A program made the position numbers and the translations under genes. Positions 9,800 through 17,237 of a stretch of 64,000 bases of DNA are shown here, piece by piece. Origin of the DNA: JALZKA01 sp963753385 (GTDB lineage Bacteria; Actinomycetota; Thermoleophilia; Solirubrobacterales; 70-9). Under the pieces are notes generated by a model. The model was not told the origin of the DNA, did not search any database, and saw nothing but the letters and a program-made list of their open reading frames with translations. Where the stretch lies: contig CAVWCC010000005.1 in assembly GCA_963753385.1 (NCBI GenBank), positions 372,001-436,000 on the forward strand. Direction: 5' to 3'. Within the stretch, counting starts at the first letter, position 1; each line of letters begins with the position of its first letter.

Positions 9800-10606
9800 T
9801 TAGGCCTGCTCCGCTTCGAGCGCGGCCAGCTCTGCTTCCACGCCGGGCTCGTCCGAGGCCTCGGGCGGCGCAGCCGGTGCGTCAGCGGCGCCCGGCACCG
9901 CGTGCTCGGGCTCGAACCGGTAGCCAACGCCGAAGTGCGTGTGGATGTAGGTCCAACTCGGTGAGTGGCGCTGGAGCTTCGCGCGGAGCTTGCGGATGAA
10001 GACGTCCACCGAGCGGTCGCCGTGGGCCATCGCGTAGCCCCAGACCCGCTGGTAGATCTCCTCGCGCTCGAGCACCTTGCCCTCGGCCTCGGCGAGCGTC
10101 TGGAGGAGCTCGAACTCGCGACGGGTGAGGTTGATCGACCGTCCGGCGACGAACGCCTGGAACTGGTCGGCGCGAATCTCGAGTTCGGCGGCGACAACGG
10201 GGCCGACCTCGCCGCGCGGCTGGCTGCGGCGGCGGCGGCGGACGACCGCCTCCACCCTCGCCATGACCTCCTCGGGATGGCAGGGCTTCGAGATCCAGTC
10301 GTCGGCGCCCAGGCGCAGGCCCCTGACGCGCTGCGCGACCGTCGAGCCCTGGCTGACGACGACCACGCCGAGGCCGGGAAGCATCCCGCACACTCGCTCG
10401 AGGAACTCCCAGCCGATCGGGCCGAGAACCGAGAGGTCGACGACGAGCGCGTTGAGCTTCATCGCGACCAGCTCTTCGGGCGGAACCGTGCTCGAGAGCA
10501 CCCGATGCTCCCAGCCCGCGGCCTCGAGGCGCTTCGTCAACACCCGGACGAAGCCGCTGTCGGTGTCGATCACGGCGAGCCGGACTGTGCCTGACTGAGC
10601 GTTCAT
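9800..10606 (-). CDS. PhoB/OmpR-family response regulator
   Basis: A 268-residue two-domain regulator. The receiver (about residues 8-125) has acidic pocket residues D14 and D16, phospho-acceptor D57 in ALVVDLSVLG, and conserved K107 in WISKPCHPEE. The winged-helix domain (about 135-233) contains INLTRREFELLQTLAEAEG, DRSVDVFIRKLRAKLQRHSP and the wing FGVGYRFEPE. A 35-residue Ala/Glu/Pro tail follows. No histidine kinase is encoded nearby, so the partner is elsewhere or absent. Position beside pstS and its own upstream PHO box point to a phosphate-response role with autoregulation, which is inferred. Confidence 0.85.
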   Translation of the reverse strand: MNAQSGTVRLAVIDTDSGFVRVLTKRLEAAGWEHRVLSSTVPPEELVAMKLNALVVDLSVLGPIGWEFLERVCGMLPGLGVVVVSQGSTVAQRVRGLRLGADDWISKPCHPEEVMARVEAVVRRRRRSQPRGEVGPVVAAELEIRADQFQAFVAGRSINLTRREFELLQTLAEAEGKVLEREEIYQRVWGYAMAHGDRSVDVFIRKLRAKLQRHSPSWTYIHTHFGVGYRFEPEHAVPGAADAPAAPPEASDEPGVEAELAALEAEQA

Positions 10607-10698
10607 GGCTGCATTATCGCGGGCCGACGCGGGCGGACCTTTCTGCCCCGGGTCGCGGTGCGCTCATGGTAGTGCGCGCGCCCGGAGCGAAATGTGCG

Positions 10699-10731
10699 GT
10701 TCACAGAAGTTTCACAGGTGTTCTCGGGATC
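10699..10731 (+). promoter_or_regulatory. PHO box upstream of the response regulator
   Basis: Units spaced 11 bases apart read GTTCACAGAAG and TTTCACAGGTG, with a degenerate third unit TTCTCGGGATC. It lies about 93 bases upstream of the regulator start at 10606, oriented opposite to that gene. The rest of the non-coding stretch 10607-10896 shows nothing else I can name. Confidence 0.65.
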
Positions 10732-10896
10732 TTTACGCACGTTGCGGGCCTCGGCCCGAGACTGCCCGGCAGCGAGATCCTCTCTCGTGCGGCGCGCGAC
10801 CTTCAATCCCTGCCCCGGGTCGCGCGCTCATCTTTGACCGAGCCTGGCGACGCCGTGACCGATCGCGGCCGGCGCCGGGCTCGGTTACCGCGTGCG

Positions 10897-11718
10897 TCAT
10901 TCAATCGCGCCGGAGCCCGCGAGTGCCAGGACCAGGATCCCGAGGGGGATCCGATAGGCGACGAAGATCGCCAACGTGTGGGCCGCGAGGTAACGCAGCA
11001 GCCAGGCGATCGCGGCATAGCCGGAAACGAAGGCTGCCAGCGTCGCGATCACCGTCGCCGACGCGGACGCGTTGTCGCCCTCGCCGAGGTCGCGCAGCTC
11101 GAACAGGCCGCTCAACACGACCGCGGGGACCGACAGCAGGAACGAGTACCGAGCCGCCGCGGCGCGATCGAAGCCGCGGAACAGCCCGGCGGAGATCGTG
11201 GACCCGGACCGCGAGACCCCCGGGATCAGCGCCAGCGCCTGCGCGAAGCCGATGAAGACCCCATCCCGCTTGCCGATCTCGGTCAGCGGCCGATGGCGAC
11301 TGCGCTTCGCCACCCATTCGGCGGCGAGCATCACGAACGAGAATGCGATCAGAGCGGTCCCGATCAGGTACAGGTCGCGCGCCCCGGATTCGATCTGATC
11401 GCTGAACGCGAAACCGAAGATCGAGATCGGGATCGTCCCCAGGAGGATGAGCCAGCCGAGCTTGGCGTTGTGGCTCGCCCGGCTCCACGGGACGCGAAGC
11501 TCGGCGAGCCAGGCGCGGGCGATCGCCCAGAGGTCGTTGCGGAAGTAGACGAGGACCGCAGCCATCGTCCCAAGCTGGATCACCGCCGTGAACGCCGCTC
11601 CCGGGTCCTCCCAGCCAAAGAGTGCGGGGACGATCCGCACGTGCCCGCTGGACGAGATCGGGAGGAACTCGGTCAAGCCCTGGACGAGCCCGATCACGAT
11701 CGCTTCGAGCCACGACAT
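10897..11718 (-). CDS. uppP: Undecaprenyl-diphosphatase UppP (BacA)
   Basis: UppP removes a phosphate from undecaprenyl pyrophosphate so the lipid carrier can be reused in peptidoglycan synthesis; overproduction gives bacitracin resistance. The 273-residue membrane protein has both catalytic motifs: EFLPISSSGH near residue 17 and PGVSRSGSTISAGLFRGF near residue 165. Six to eight hydrophobic segments follow the family pattern, and the length is typical. It starts at ATG 11718. It is a lone minus-strand gene between the Pho regulators and a divergent small membrane protein. No defect is seen. Confidence 0.96.
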   Translation of the reverse strand: MSWLEAIVIGLVQGLTEFLPISSSGHVRIVPALFGWEDPGAAFTAVIQLGTMAAVLVYFRNDLWAIARAWLAELRVPWSRASHNAKLGWLILLGTIPISIFGFAFSDQIESGARDLYLIGTALIAFSFVMLAAEWVAKRSRHRPLTEIGKRDGVFIGFAQALALIPGVSRSGSTISAGLFRGFDRAAAARYSFLLSVPAVVLSGLFELRDLGEGDNASASATVIATLAAFVSGYAAIAWLLRYLAAHTLAIFVAYRIPLGILVLALAGSGAIE

Positions 11719-11733
11719 GAGCGGGGCAGCTTA

Positions 11734-11785
11734 AGTGAGGCGGAGGCGAAGCCGAAGCCGAGCCCCCGCGTTGTTGAGCCGGCTT
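11734..11785. repeat. 52-bp direct repeat, copy 1
   Basis: This 52-base block, from AGTGAGGCGGAGGCGAAGCC to GTTGTTGAGCCGGCTT, recurs at 12066-12117 with one mismatch. It lies between the uppP start and the small membrane-protein gene. It contains AAGCCG and CGGCTT, which could pair. No other copy was noticed in the window. Confidence 0.9.
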
Positions 11786-11812
11786 GTAGTGACGAGGTAG
11801 AGTTCGGCCGCG

Positions 11813-12067
11813 ATGAAGCCGCTCCAACGCACGGTCGTGCTCGCCGCGCTGGCGCTCGTTTCGCTGCTGGCCCTCGCACCCGTCGCGATGGCCGCCGACG
11901 GCGAAGGGCTCTACGGGCGCACGAACGACAAGGTCATCACGTTCTTCTGCTTCGGCGTGATCGCTTTCTTCGCGACCCTCGTGATCGTCCTCTCGATCGT
12001 CCAGCACCGCCTGGAGAGCCGCAAGGAGCGCACCCGCGAGGACATCGAGCGCCTGAGACAACCCTAG
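11813..12067 (+). CDS. Small exported/membrane protein of unknown function
   Basis: I do not recognise a named family. The 84-residue product has an N-terminal signal-like segment (MKPLQRTVVLAALALVSLLA, ending near AMAADG). After a short DGEGLYGRTNDKV stretch comes a second hydrophobic helix (about residues 42-63) and a charged tail rich in Arg/Glu. This suggests a single-pass or cleaved membrane protein with a cytoplasmic tail. A near-identical 52-bp repeat lies on each side, the second overlapping its stop codon. The start is ATG 11813. Codon use matches its neighbours, so I consider it a real gene. Confidence 0.65.
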   Translation: MKPLQRTVVLAALALVSLLALAPVAMAADGEGLYGRTNDKVITFFCFGVIAFFATLVIVLSIVQHRLESRKERTREDIERLRQP

Positions 12068-12117
12068 TGAGGCGGAGGCGAAGCCGAAGCCGAGCCCCGG
12101 CGTTGTTGAGCCGGCTT
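12066..12117. repeat. 52-bp direct repeat, copy 2
   Basis: Second copy of the block at 11734-11785, one mismatch. It begins inside the stop of the small membrane-protein gene and ends six bases before the GTG of the enoyl-CoA hydratase. Each copy therefore sits just upstream of a plus-strand gene. Confidence 0.9.
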
Positions 12118-12122
12118 ATCTA

Positions 12123-12911
12123 GTGGCGGAGACCAGCTACGAGCGCGTCGGCGCCGCCGCGGTCCTCACGATCACCCGGCCCGAGCGCCGCAACGCCGTG
12201 GACGCGGCGACCGCGCTCGCCCTGCGCGCCGCTTTCGACCGCTTCGAGGCCGACGACGCGGCCCGGGCGCTCGTCCTGACCGGCGAGGGGCCCGAGGCGT
12301 TCTGCGCGGGCGCGGACCTCAAGGCGTTCGCCGAGGCCGCCAAGGACGGAGTCGACGCCGAGGGCTGGCTCTCCCATTTCCCGGACGGGCCGCTTGGCTT
12401 CACCCGCCTGACTCCATCGAAGCCGGCAATCGCCGCGGTCTCGGGATGGTGCCTCGCCGGCGGGCTCGAGCTCGCGCTTTGGTGCGACCTGCGGATCGCA
12501 ACCGATGACGCGAAGCTTGGCTTCACCGAGCGGCGCTTCGGGGTGCCGCTGATCGACGGTGGCACCCAGCGCCTGCCGCGGATCGTGGGCATGGGCCGCG
12601 CCCTCGAGATGATCCTCACCGGCCGCATCGTCGAAGCCGCCGAAGCAAAGGACTGGGGACTGGTCAACGAGGTCGTCGCCCCGGGCGCGCATCTCGACCG
12701 CGCGCTCGAGATCGCCGAGGGCCTCGCGGCGTTCCCGCAGCCGACGATGCTCTCCGATCGCCGCGCGGCGATCGAGGGCATCGGCATGCCGTTCGCCGAG
12801 GGCCTCGCGCACGAGGCTGCGCTCGGAGTCGATTCGCTCGTCACCGGCGCCGAGGGCGCCAAGCGCTTCGCCGGCGGCGAGGGACGCGGCGCGGCCGGCG
12901 CGGGCGTCTAG
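12123..12911 (+). CDS. Enoyl-CoA hydratase/isomerase (crotonase) family protein
   Basis: A 262-residue crotonase-fold enzyme, probably acting on acyl-CoA thioesters. The CoA-binding and oxyanion-hole segments are EAFCAGADLKAFAEAA near residue 58 and AAVSGWCLAGGLELALWCDL near residue 103. One catalytic Glu position appears as ERRFGVPLIDGGTQRLP near residue 137. The ending is Gly/Ala-rich. The start is GTG 12123. Its stop shares CTAG with the convergent HD-domain gene. Substrate and pathway cannot be told from sequence. A second crotonase gene lies 0.9 kb downstream; the two are not near-identical. Confidence 0.9.
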   Translation: MAETSYERVGAAAVLTITRPERRNAVDAATALALRAAFDRFEADDAARALVLTGEGPEAFCAGADLKAFAEAAKDGVDAEGWLSHFPDGPLGFTRLTPSKPAIAAVSGWCLAGGLELALWCDLRIATDDAKLGFTERRFGVPLIDGGTQRLPRIVGMGRALEMILTGRIVEAAEAKDWGLVNEVVAPGAHLDRALEIAEGLAAFPQPTMLSDRRAAIEGIGMPFAEGLAHEAALGVDSLVTGAEGAKRFAGGEGRGAAGAGV

Positions 12912-13786
12912 TCCCCGCCGATCCGGAACTCGGTCAGGAGGCGCTTCTCGGACTCGCCCTCCACCGCGGCGATGACCTCGACGTGCTCGGCGAGCGGCGT
13001 GCCGCGGAGCTTGGTGGCCAGAAGGTCGTCGACCTGGAAGACGCCGGCCGAGTTGTTCATCGCGATCTCGATCCGGACCGCCCGGTCGGAGCCGGCGGAG
13101 ATGTCGATCGAGTCGATCGCGGCCGCGGAGATCGCGTGGATCCCGACCTGGCCGGCCTCGACCGGCAGGCGCGAGCGCCCGTGCGCCATGTCGAGGGCGT
13201 CGGCGACGCGGACCACGCCGCCCTCGACCGTATAGGGCTCGCCGCGCCGGCGATGGCCGATGATCGCGTGGAGGCATTCGGCGATCACGACCGGGCGCTC
13301 CTCGTCCTTGTAGACGTCGGCGAGCAGCTCGCGGAGCTTGCGCTCGGCGAGAAACAGGCTGTAGGCCTCGTGGTCGGCGCGGTGGATCGACATTCCGACG
13401 TCGTGGAGCAGCGCGCCGGCCGCGACCACCACCTCCGCGTCGCGGTCGCGCATGGCGTGGTCGGCGACCATCGCGGGCTCCACCCCCGCCTTGACCAGGA
13501 GGCGCAGCAGTCGCAGGGCGATGTTGAGCACGATCTGGACGTGCACCCACGAGTGGTCCGACATCCCGAGCCGCTCGGAGTTCACCTGGGCCATGTGCCA
13601 CCAGCCACGGACCTCCGGATCGGCGTTGATGCCGTCGATCAGCGCCTCGAGCCGGCGGTTGCCGCGCGTCGGCGCCTTGACATGGGCGCGCTCGATCGCC
13701 TCGGCCGGAGTGAGGCCGCGCTGGCCCGGGCCGGCGGGCGGCGGCGCCTCACCCTCGAGCTCGATCCGTTCCTCCTCCATGGCCAT
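12908..13786 (-). CDS. HD-domain phosphohydrolase
   Basis: A 293-residue protein with the HD metal-dependent phosphohydrolase pattern. His in SDHSWVHVQIVLNIALRLL (near residue 77) precedes the HD pair in AAGALLHDVGMSIHRADHE (near residue 121). Downstream come an ECLHAIIGHRR helix and VEGGVVRVADALDMAHGRSR, which carries the last Asp ligand. The family includes nucleotide phosphohydrolases; the substrate is unknown. The frame stays open further upstream, but ATG 13786 or 13780 is the sensible start because a divergent gene begins at 13821. The stop overlaps the convergent crotonase gene by four bases. Confidence 0.85.
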   Translation of the reverse strand: MAMEEERIELEGEAPPPAGPGQRGLTPAEAIERAHVKAPTRGNRRLEALIDGINADPEVRGWWHMAQVNSERLGMSDHSWVHVQIVLNIALRLLRLLVKAGVEPAMVADHAMRDRDAEVVVAAGALLHDVGMSIHRADHEAYSLFLAERKLRELLADVYKDEERPVVIAECLHAIIGHRRRGEPYTVEGGVVRVADALDMAHGRSRLPVEAGQVGIHAISAAAIDSIDISAGSDRAVRIEIAMNNSAGVFQVDDLLATKLRGTPLAEHVEVIAAVEGESEKRLLTEFRIGGD

Positions 13787-13820
13787 GCGCGCAGTCTCGC
13801 ACCGCCGTAGGATTCCGACG

Positions 13821-14552
13821 GTGCCGGGCCTGCTTTCGATCGAGCACACGGGCGACGTCGCGGTCGTCATGTTGCGGCGGCCCGAGAAGCGAAACGCCCT
13901 CTCGACCGACCTCCGAGTCGAGCTCGCCGACGCATTCGGCCACCTCTCCGAGGACGAGGGTGTCGGCTGCGTAGTCCTCACCGGCGCCGGGCCCGCGTTC
14001 TGCGCGGGCATGGACACCGACCAGTTCGGGGGCGACCTCGAAAACCGGAAGCGGCTGGTCGAGACCAGCACCCTCGCGTTCGAGGCCGTCGGCAACTGCA
14101 AGCGGCCGGTGGTCGCCGCGGTCAACGGGCCGGCCCTGGCGGGAGGCTTCGCGCTGGCGCTGCTCTGCGATCTGCGCGTGGCGCACGATTCGGCGACGTT
14201 CGGCTACCCGGAGCTTCCGCGCGGGATCCCGCCGAGCTACGCGGCTGCCCGGGCGGTGCTCCCCGCCACCGTGGCGCAGGAGCTCTGCCTTACGGGACGG
14301 CTCGTTCGGGCCCGCGAGGCGCAGCGGATGGGCATCGTCCGCGAGGTCGTGGCCGAGGACGTCCTCACCAGGGCGACCGAGCTGGCCACGCGAATCGCCG
14401 GGATGCCCCGGAGGGCGATTCTCGAGACGAAGCGGCGCACGCTGCTCGAGCGCAGGCACCTCTGGGGGTTCCTGTTCGAGGAGGAGGAGCGCGTCTTCCG
14501 CCGCGCGCTGCTCGGCGAGGACGCCGGCGAGGAGAACGGCGAAGCGGCTTAG
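13821..14552 (+). CDS. Enoyl-CoA hydratase/isomerase family protein
   Basis: A second crotonase-fold protein, 243 residues from GTG 13821. Conserved segments are RRPEKRNALSTDLRVELADA near residue 18, GPAFCAGMDTDQFGGDLE near residue 56 and AAVNGPALAGGFALALLCDL near residue 96. YPELPRGIPPSYAAARAVLP covers the catalytic Glu region. It is divergent from the HD gene, with a 34-base gap. The C-terminus is acidic. It likely hydrates or isomerises an acyl-CoA; nothing nearby fixes the pathway. Confidence 0.9.
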   Translation: MPGLLSIEHTGDVAVVMLRRPEKRNALSTDLRVELADAFGHLSEDEGVGCVVLTGAGPAFCAGMDTDQFGGDLENRKRLVETSTLAFEAVGNCKRPVVAAVNGPALAGGFALALLCDLRVAHDSATFGYPELPRGIPPSYAAARAVLPATVAQELCLTGRLVRAREAQRMGIVREVVAEDVLTRATELATRIAGMPRRAILETKRRTLLERRHLWGFLFEEEERVFRRALLGEDAGEENGEAA

Positions 14553-14839
14553 GCGCGTGCGTGCTTCGCTGCGTCGGCCGTCGTTCGTGGGCCGCTGCCG
14601 GTTGCGGTAGCGGTTGAGGCTGGGTAGGGGGCGAGAGGTTCGCGGTTGGCGAGGACGCGGCTGTCTCCGCAGCGGCTGGCTTCCTCGGGCTCGAACCCAA
14701 CCGCAATCGAGTGAACGATCTACCTCGCTATAGGGGGGTCAATCCTCCACTCGTTCGCCCGCGGCATCCGCCCGCTTCGGGGTCTCCCCTCAATGCCCTC
14801 GTGCGGCTTCGCGAGACGGGCGGCCGAGTAGAGGCCGCG
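14553..14839. other. Non-coding gap
   Basis: No convincing gene or RNA is seen here. A GGGCTCGAACCC stretch near 14690 resembles a tRNA T-arm but has no matching acceptor or anticodon stems. The gap separates a plus-strand crotonase gene from the 3' end of a convergent membrane-protein gene. Confidence 0.5.
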
Positions 14840-15550
14840 CTAAAACCCGATCAGCGGCGAGGCGTGCTCGAGCAGCCTGGGCCAGACGAACGTCTCCCAG
14901 GACGAGGCCACGACGAGCATCGGGATCGCCACCGCGACCGTGGCGAAGGTGGCCGCCAGCAGGTCCTGCCACTGGCCGCGGCGACTGGCGATCGTCCACG
15001 CTGCGAGCGGGAGGAACACCGCTGTCAGCTCGAGCATCGCGTGCGGGAGGACGGTAAGGATCAGGAGCGCCGGCGAGATCTGGAATTGCTCAGCGAGCTG
15101 GGCGCCGGTGGAGCCGAGGATGAAGGCCTGGGTGACCAGCGAGAAGCAGGTGACCGCCACGACCCACGCGAATGCCAGCGGCTTGGCCCGCTCGTGGATC
15201 ACGCGCCGCCACCCCGTCATGCTCTGGGCCTGGAGCGGCAGCGAGCTGCCGGCTATGAAGCCGGCCACGCAGGCGACCGCGTGCAGGGCCAGGACGAGCC
15301 CGTTGCGGAAGATGACGTCGACGACGTCCTCCAGGTCGGCCTCGTAGGCGACCCCGGGGATGAAGGCCGGGCTCAGGTCGGGCTGGCTGATCGAGGCGAC
15401 AACGAGGACGGCCGCGAGCAGCGCGGCGGCGAACGACAGCCCGCCCAGGAACCAGGGCCGCAGGACGAGGCCGGGTTCGCGATTCCATCTGGCGAGCGCG
15501 GTCCGGGTCTCAGCCATGCCCTGCGCCAGGGCCATCTCGGAACCGCTCAC
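14840..15550 (-). CDS. SpoIIM-like (DUF95) integral membrane protein
   Basis: A 236-residue protein with five or so hydrophobic segments. It resembles the stage II sporulation protein M family, which is also widespread in non-sporulating bacteria. The family-like part is ILTVLPHAMLELTAVFLPLA near residue 170, where a conserved His-x-x-x-E pattern sits in a membrane helix. An Arg/Trp-rich N-terminal stretch precedes the first helix. Starts at GTG 15550, ATG 15535 or ATG 15517 are all possible. It lies just upstream, on the same strand, of nothing obviously related. Function is unknown outside sporulating Firmicutes. Confidence 0.7.
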   Translation of the reverse strand: MSGSEMALAQGMAETRTALARWNREPGLVLRPWFLGGLSFAAALLAAVLVVASISQPDLSPAFIPGVAYEADLEDVVDVIFRNGLVLALHAVACVAGFIAGSSLPLQAQSMTGWRRVIHERAKPLAFAWVVAVTCFSLVTQAFILGSTGAQLAEQFQISPALLILTVLPHAMLELTAVFLPLAAWTIASRRGQWQDLLAATFATVAVAIPMLVVASSWETFVWPRLLEHASPLIGF

Positions 15551-15603
15551 CTACCAACCATCGGCAGAGATCGCGAGCGGCAGTAGGGACGCTTGTCGCC
15601 CGC

Positions 15604-16200
15604 CTATGCGCCGCAGACCGGCCAGGGCGAGGAGCCGGCGCGCGAGTAGAGCAGCGCGGCGCGGTAGTCCTGCTCGGCCTCCGAGGCCTCGGCGGGGTTC
15701 CCGCTGCCGCCCACCGAAGCCCACGTGCCGGTGTCGAACTGGTACTTGCCGTAGTAGCCGGCCGGGTTCACCGCGGTCGGGCTCCCGCCCGACTCGCAGG
15801 CGGCGATCGCGTTCAGCGTTGCGAGCGAGACGCCCTCGATGGTCCCGCCCGACGGCGCGAACTCCTGCTCGGCCTGATGCGCCTTGCGGGCGGCATCGAC
15901 GCGCTCGCCGAGCGAGCGGATCCCGTCGCGGAGCTCCGCCTCAGAGGTCACGCGCCTGCCGAGGACGTTCGTCTCGGGCGCGACGTCGAAGCGGCGCGCC
16001 TGCTCGACCAGGATTTCGTAGCGCACCCGGAGCGCGGCGGCCTCGAGCGAGCGGTCGAAGTGCGTGCCGGGGCGCTCGATCAGCTCGAGATCCGGCTGCT
16101 GTGCGGGCGCGGGGGCTACGGGTGACGCGGCCTGGGCAACGGTCGCCAGCGCGAACGCCGCCGCGCAGGCGAGGATTGCGAAGTTGAATTTGCGTGACAC
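15604..16200 (-). CDS. Secreted Rpf-like transglycosylase
   Basis: This exported protein ends in a resuscitation-promoting-factor-type lysozyme fold that cuts peptidoglycan glycan strands. The C-terminal domain (about residues 125-198) has TLNAIAACESGGSPTAVNP, with the catalytic Glu, followed by YYGKYQFDTGTWASVGGSG and an ending SSPWPVC. A signal peptide (MSRKFNFAILACAAAF) precedes a helical linker. I chose GTG 16200 because GGAGGTGG lies about eight bases upstream, although the frame stays open beyond. The 190-base leader holds a CRP-type palindrome and a terminator-like hairpin, so regulation is probably at initiation and by attenuation. Confidence 0.85.
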   Translation of the reverse strand: MSRKFNFAILACAAAFALATVAQAASPVAPAPAQQPDLELIERPGTHFDRSLEAAALRVRYEILVEQARRFDVAPETNVLGRRVTSEAELRDGIRSLGERVDAARKAHQAEQEFAPSGGTIEGVSLATLNAIAACESGGSPTAVNPAGYYGKYQFDTGTWASVGGSGNPAEASEAEQDYRAALLYSRAGSSPWPVCGA

Positions 16201-16232
16201 GGAAAGACCACCTCCATTCGGCGCCTGGCGAG

Positions 16233-16254
16233 AAAAAGCCGCCTCGACGGCGGC
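16233..16254 (-). terminator. Intrinsic terminator in the rpf-like leader
   Basis: On the minus strand, GCCGCC-gtcga-GGCGGC is followed directly by TTTTT. It ends 33 bases before the GTG start at 16200, so it lies inside the leader of its own gene. This is the layout of a transcription attenuator. Confidence 0.7.
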
Positions 16255-16367
16255 CGCCCTGGCACTCGAGCTGCCCCTGGCGGAGTGGCGTCTTTGTGCG
16301 CGCCGGTCGGCGGCGCGCGCCAGGGGGTTCCCGTGTTCGCGAGAGGGTGGCAGGCAGAAGCGCAAAT
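16255..16367 (-). promoter_or_regulatory. Structured 5' leader, candidate riboswitch/attenuator
   Basis: The leader can form a nine-pair stem between CCCCTGGCG (16326-16318) and CGCCAGGGG (16282-16274). This stem encloses an eight-pair hairpin GCGCGCCG/CGGCGCGC. Downstream, GCCAGGGCGGCC could compete with the terminator stem. Mycobacterial and streptomycete rpf genes are preceded by c-di-AMP (ydaO) riboswitches. I could not align this leader to that consensus, so the ligand is unknown. Confidence 0.4.
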
Positions 16368-16369
16368 AT

Positions 16370-16387
16370 GTGTGACGAGCGTCACAC
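16370..16387. promoter_or_regulatory. CRP/GlxR-type palindrome
   Basis: GTGTGACGAGCGTCACAC contains TGTGA-N6-TCACA, the exact CRP-family consensus. It lies between the divergent rpf-like and lipoate-ligase-like genes, 31 bases before ATG 16418 and 170 before GTG 16200. In Mycobacterium tuberculosis CRP (Rv3676) controls rpfA, which supports the reading. Confidence 0.65.
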
Positions 16388-16417
16388 TCGCAACAATTCG
16401 CTCACAAACTTACGAAA

Positions 16418-17194
16418 ATGAACTCCCTGCAAACCATGGATAAACCCGGCTTGACGCTCATTCGAAGGCAGCGCTCGGGACGGCCCGGGCTCGACACCGC
16501 GATCTCGCACGCGGTGCTCCGGCGCGTCGCGGCCGGCGAGCTGGGAGCGACCCTCCGGCTGCGGGTGGCGGAGCCGGTCCTCGCCTTCGGCAAGCAGGAC
16601 GCGAACAGCCCCGGCTTCCCTCGCGCCGTCGAGGCCGCGCGGGCGGCCGGGTTCGCACCGGTCCTGCGCCTTGCCGGCGGCCGCGCCGCGGTCTTCCACG
16701 AGGGCACCCTCGCGTTCGCCCACGCGACGCCCGAGGAGCGGCCGACCCGGGGAACCCGCCGGCGGTTCGAGGCCACCGGCGACTGGCTGGTGGCTGCGTT
16801 GGCGCGGCTCGGCGTCGACGCGCGGGTCGGGGAGGTCCCGGGCGAGTACTGCCCCGGTGCGTTCAGCGTCAACGCGCGTGGCCGGACCAAGCTGGCGGGC
16901 GTCGGCCAGCGGCTGATCTCCGGTGCCGCCCACCTGGGCGGGGTCGTGGTGGTTCGCAACAGCGCCGGGGTGCGCGACGTCCTGATCCCTGTCTACGAGG
17001 CGCTCGGGCTCGAGTGGGACCCTGAGACCACGGGCAGCGTCGAGGACGAGGTCCCCGGCGTCACGCTCGAGCAGGTGGTCGACGCGGTGATGGCGGAGCT
17101 GGCGGAGCGCTACGAGATCGAGAAGGGCGAGTTCGACCCCGAGACGCTCGCCCTGGCCGACACCCTGGCCGAGCAGCACTCGATCACGCTGTAG
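16418..17194 (+). CDS. Lipoate-protein ligase A-family protein
   Basis: A 258-residue member of the biotin/lipoate ligase (BPL/LplA/LipB) fold, which attaches lipoyl or octanoyl groups to lipoyl-domain lysines. The acyl-binding signature is RLAGGRAAVFHEGTLAFA near residue 87. GEYCPGAFSVNARGRTKLAG near residue 147 supplies a Cys and the conserved Lys, followed by VGQRLISGAAH. Whether it is a ligase or a LipM-like octanoyltransferase cannot be decided here. The AceF and Lpd lipoyl domains in this window are plausible substrates. It is divergent from the rpf-like gene and may share the CRP-type site. Confidence 0.8.
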   Translation: MNSLQTMDKPGLTLIRRQRSGRPGLDTAISHAVLRRVAAGELGATLRLRVAEPVLAFGKQDANSPGFPRAVEAARAAGFAPVLRLAGGRAAVFHEGTLAFAHATPEERPTRGTRRRFEATGDWLVAALARLGVDARVGEVPGEYCPGAFSVNARGRTKLAGVGQRLISGAAHLGGVVVVRNSAGVRDVLIPVYEALGLEWDPETTGSVEDEVPGVTLEQVVDAVMAELAERYEIEKGEFDPETLALADTLAEQHSITL

Positions 17195-17198
17195 CGGC

Positions 17199-17223
17199 TA
17201 ATGAGAATGAGTCTTGTTATTGC
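17199..17223 (+). promoter_or_regulatory. Candidate Zur box
   Basis: TAATGAGAATGAGTCTTGTT matches the left half of the actinobacterial Zur consensus (TGAAAATGATTTTCA) well and the right half weakly. It lies immediately before the zinc-transport operon, whose last gene encodes a Fur/Zur protein. Confidence 0.5.
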
Positions 17224-17237
17224 TGTATGCTCGCGCC

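Noticed and set aside
12908..14125. A 405-residue HD protein starting at 14125
   Set aside because: The first 110 residues are antisense to a clear crotonase gene; ATG 13786 gives the expected domain.
14670..14720. A tRNA suggested by GGGCTCGAACCC
   Set aside because: No acceptor stem, D-arm or anticodon arm can be built around it.
16255..16367. A confirmed ydaO c-di-AMP riboswitch
   Set aside because: GGGAACC and GCCGAAT motifs occur but not in consensus order, so the class is not claimed.
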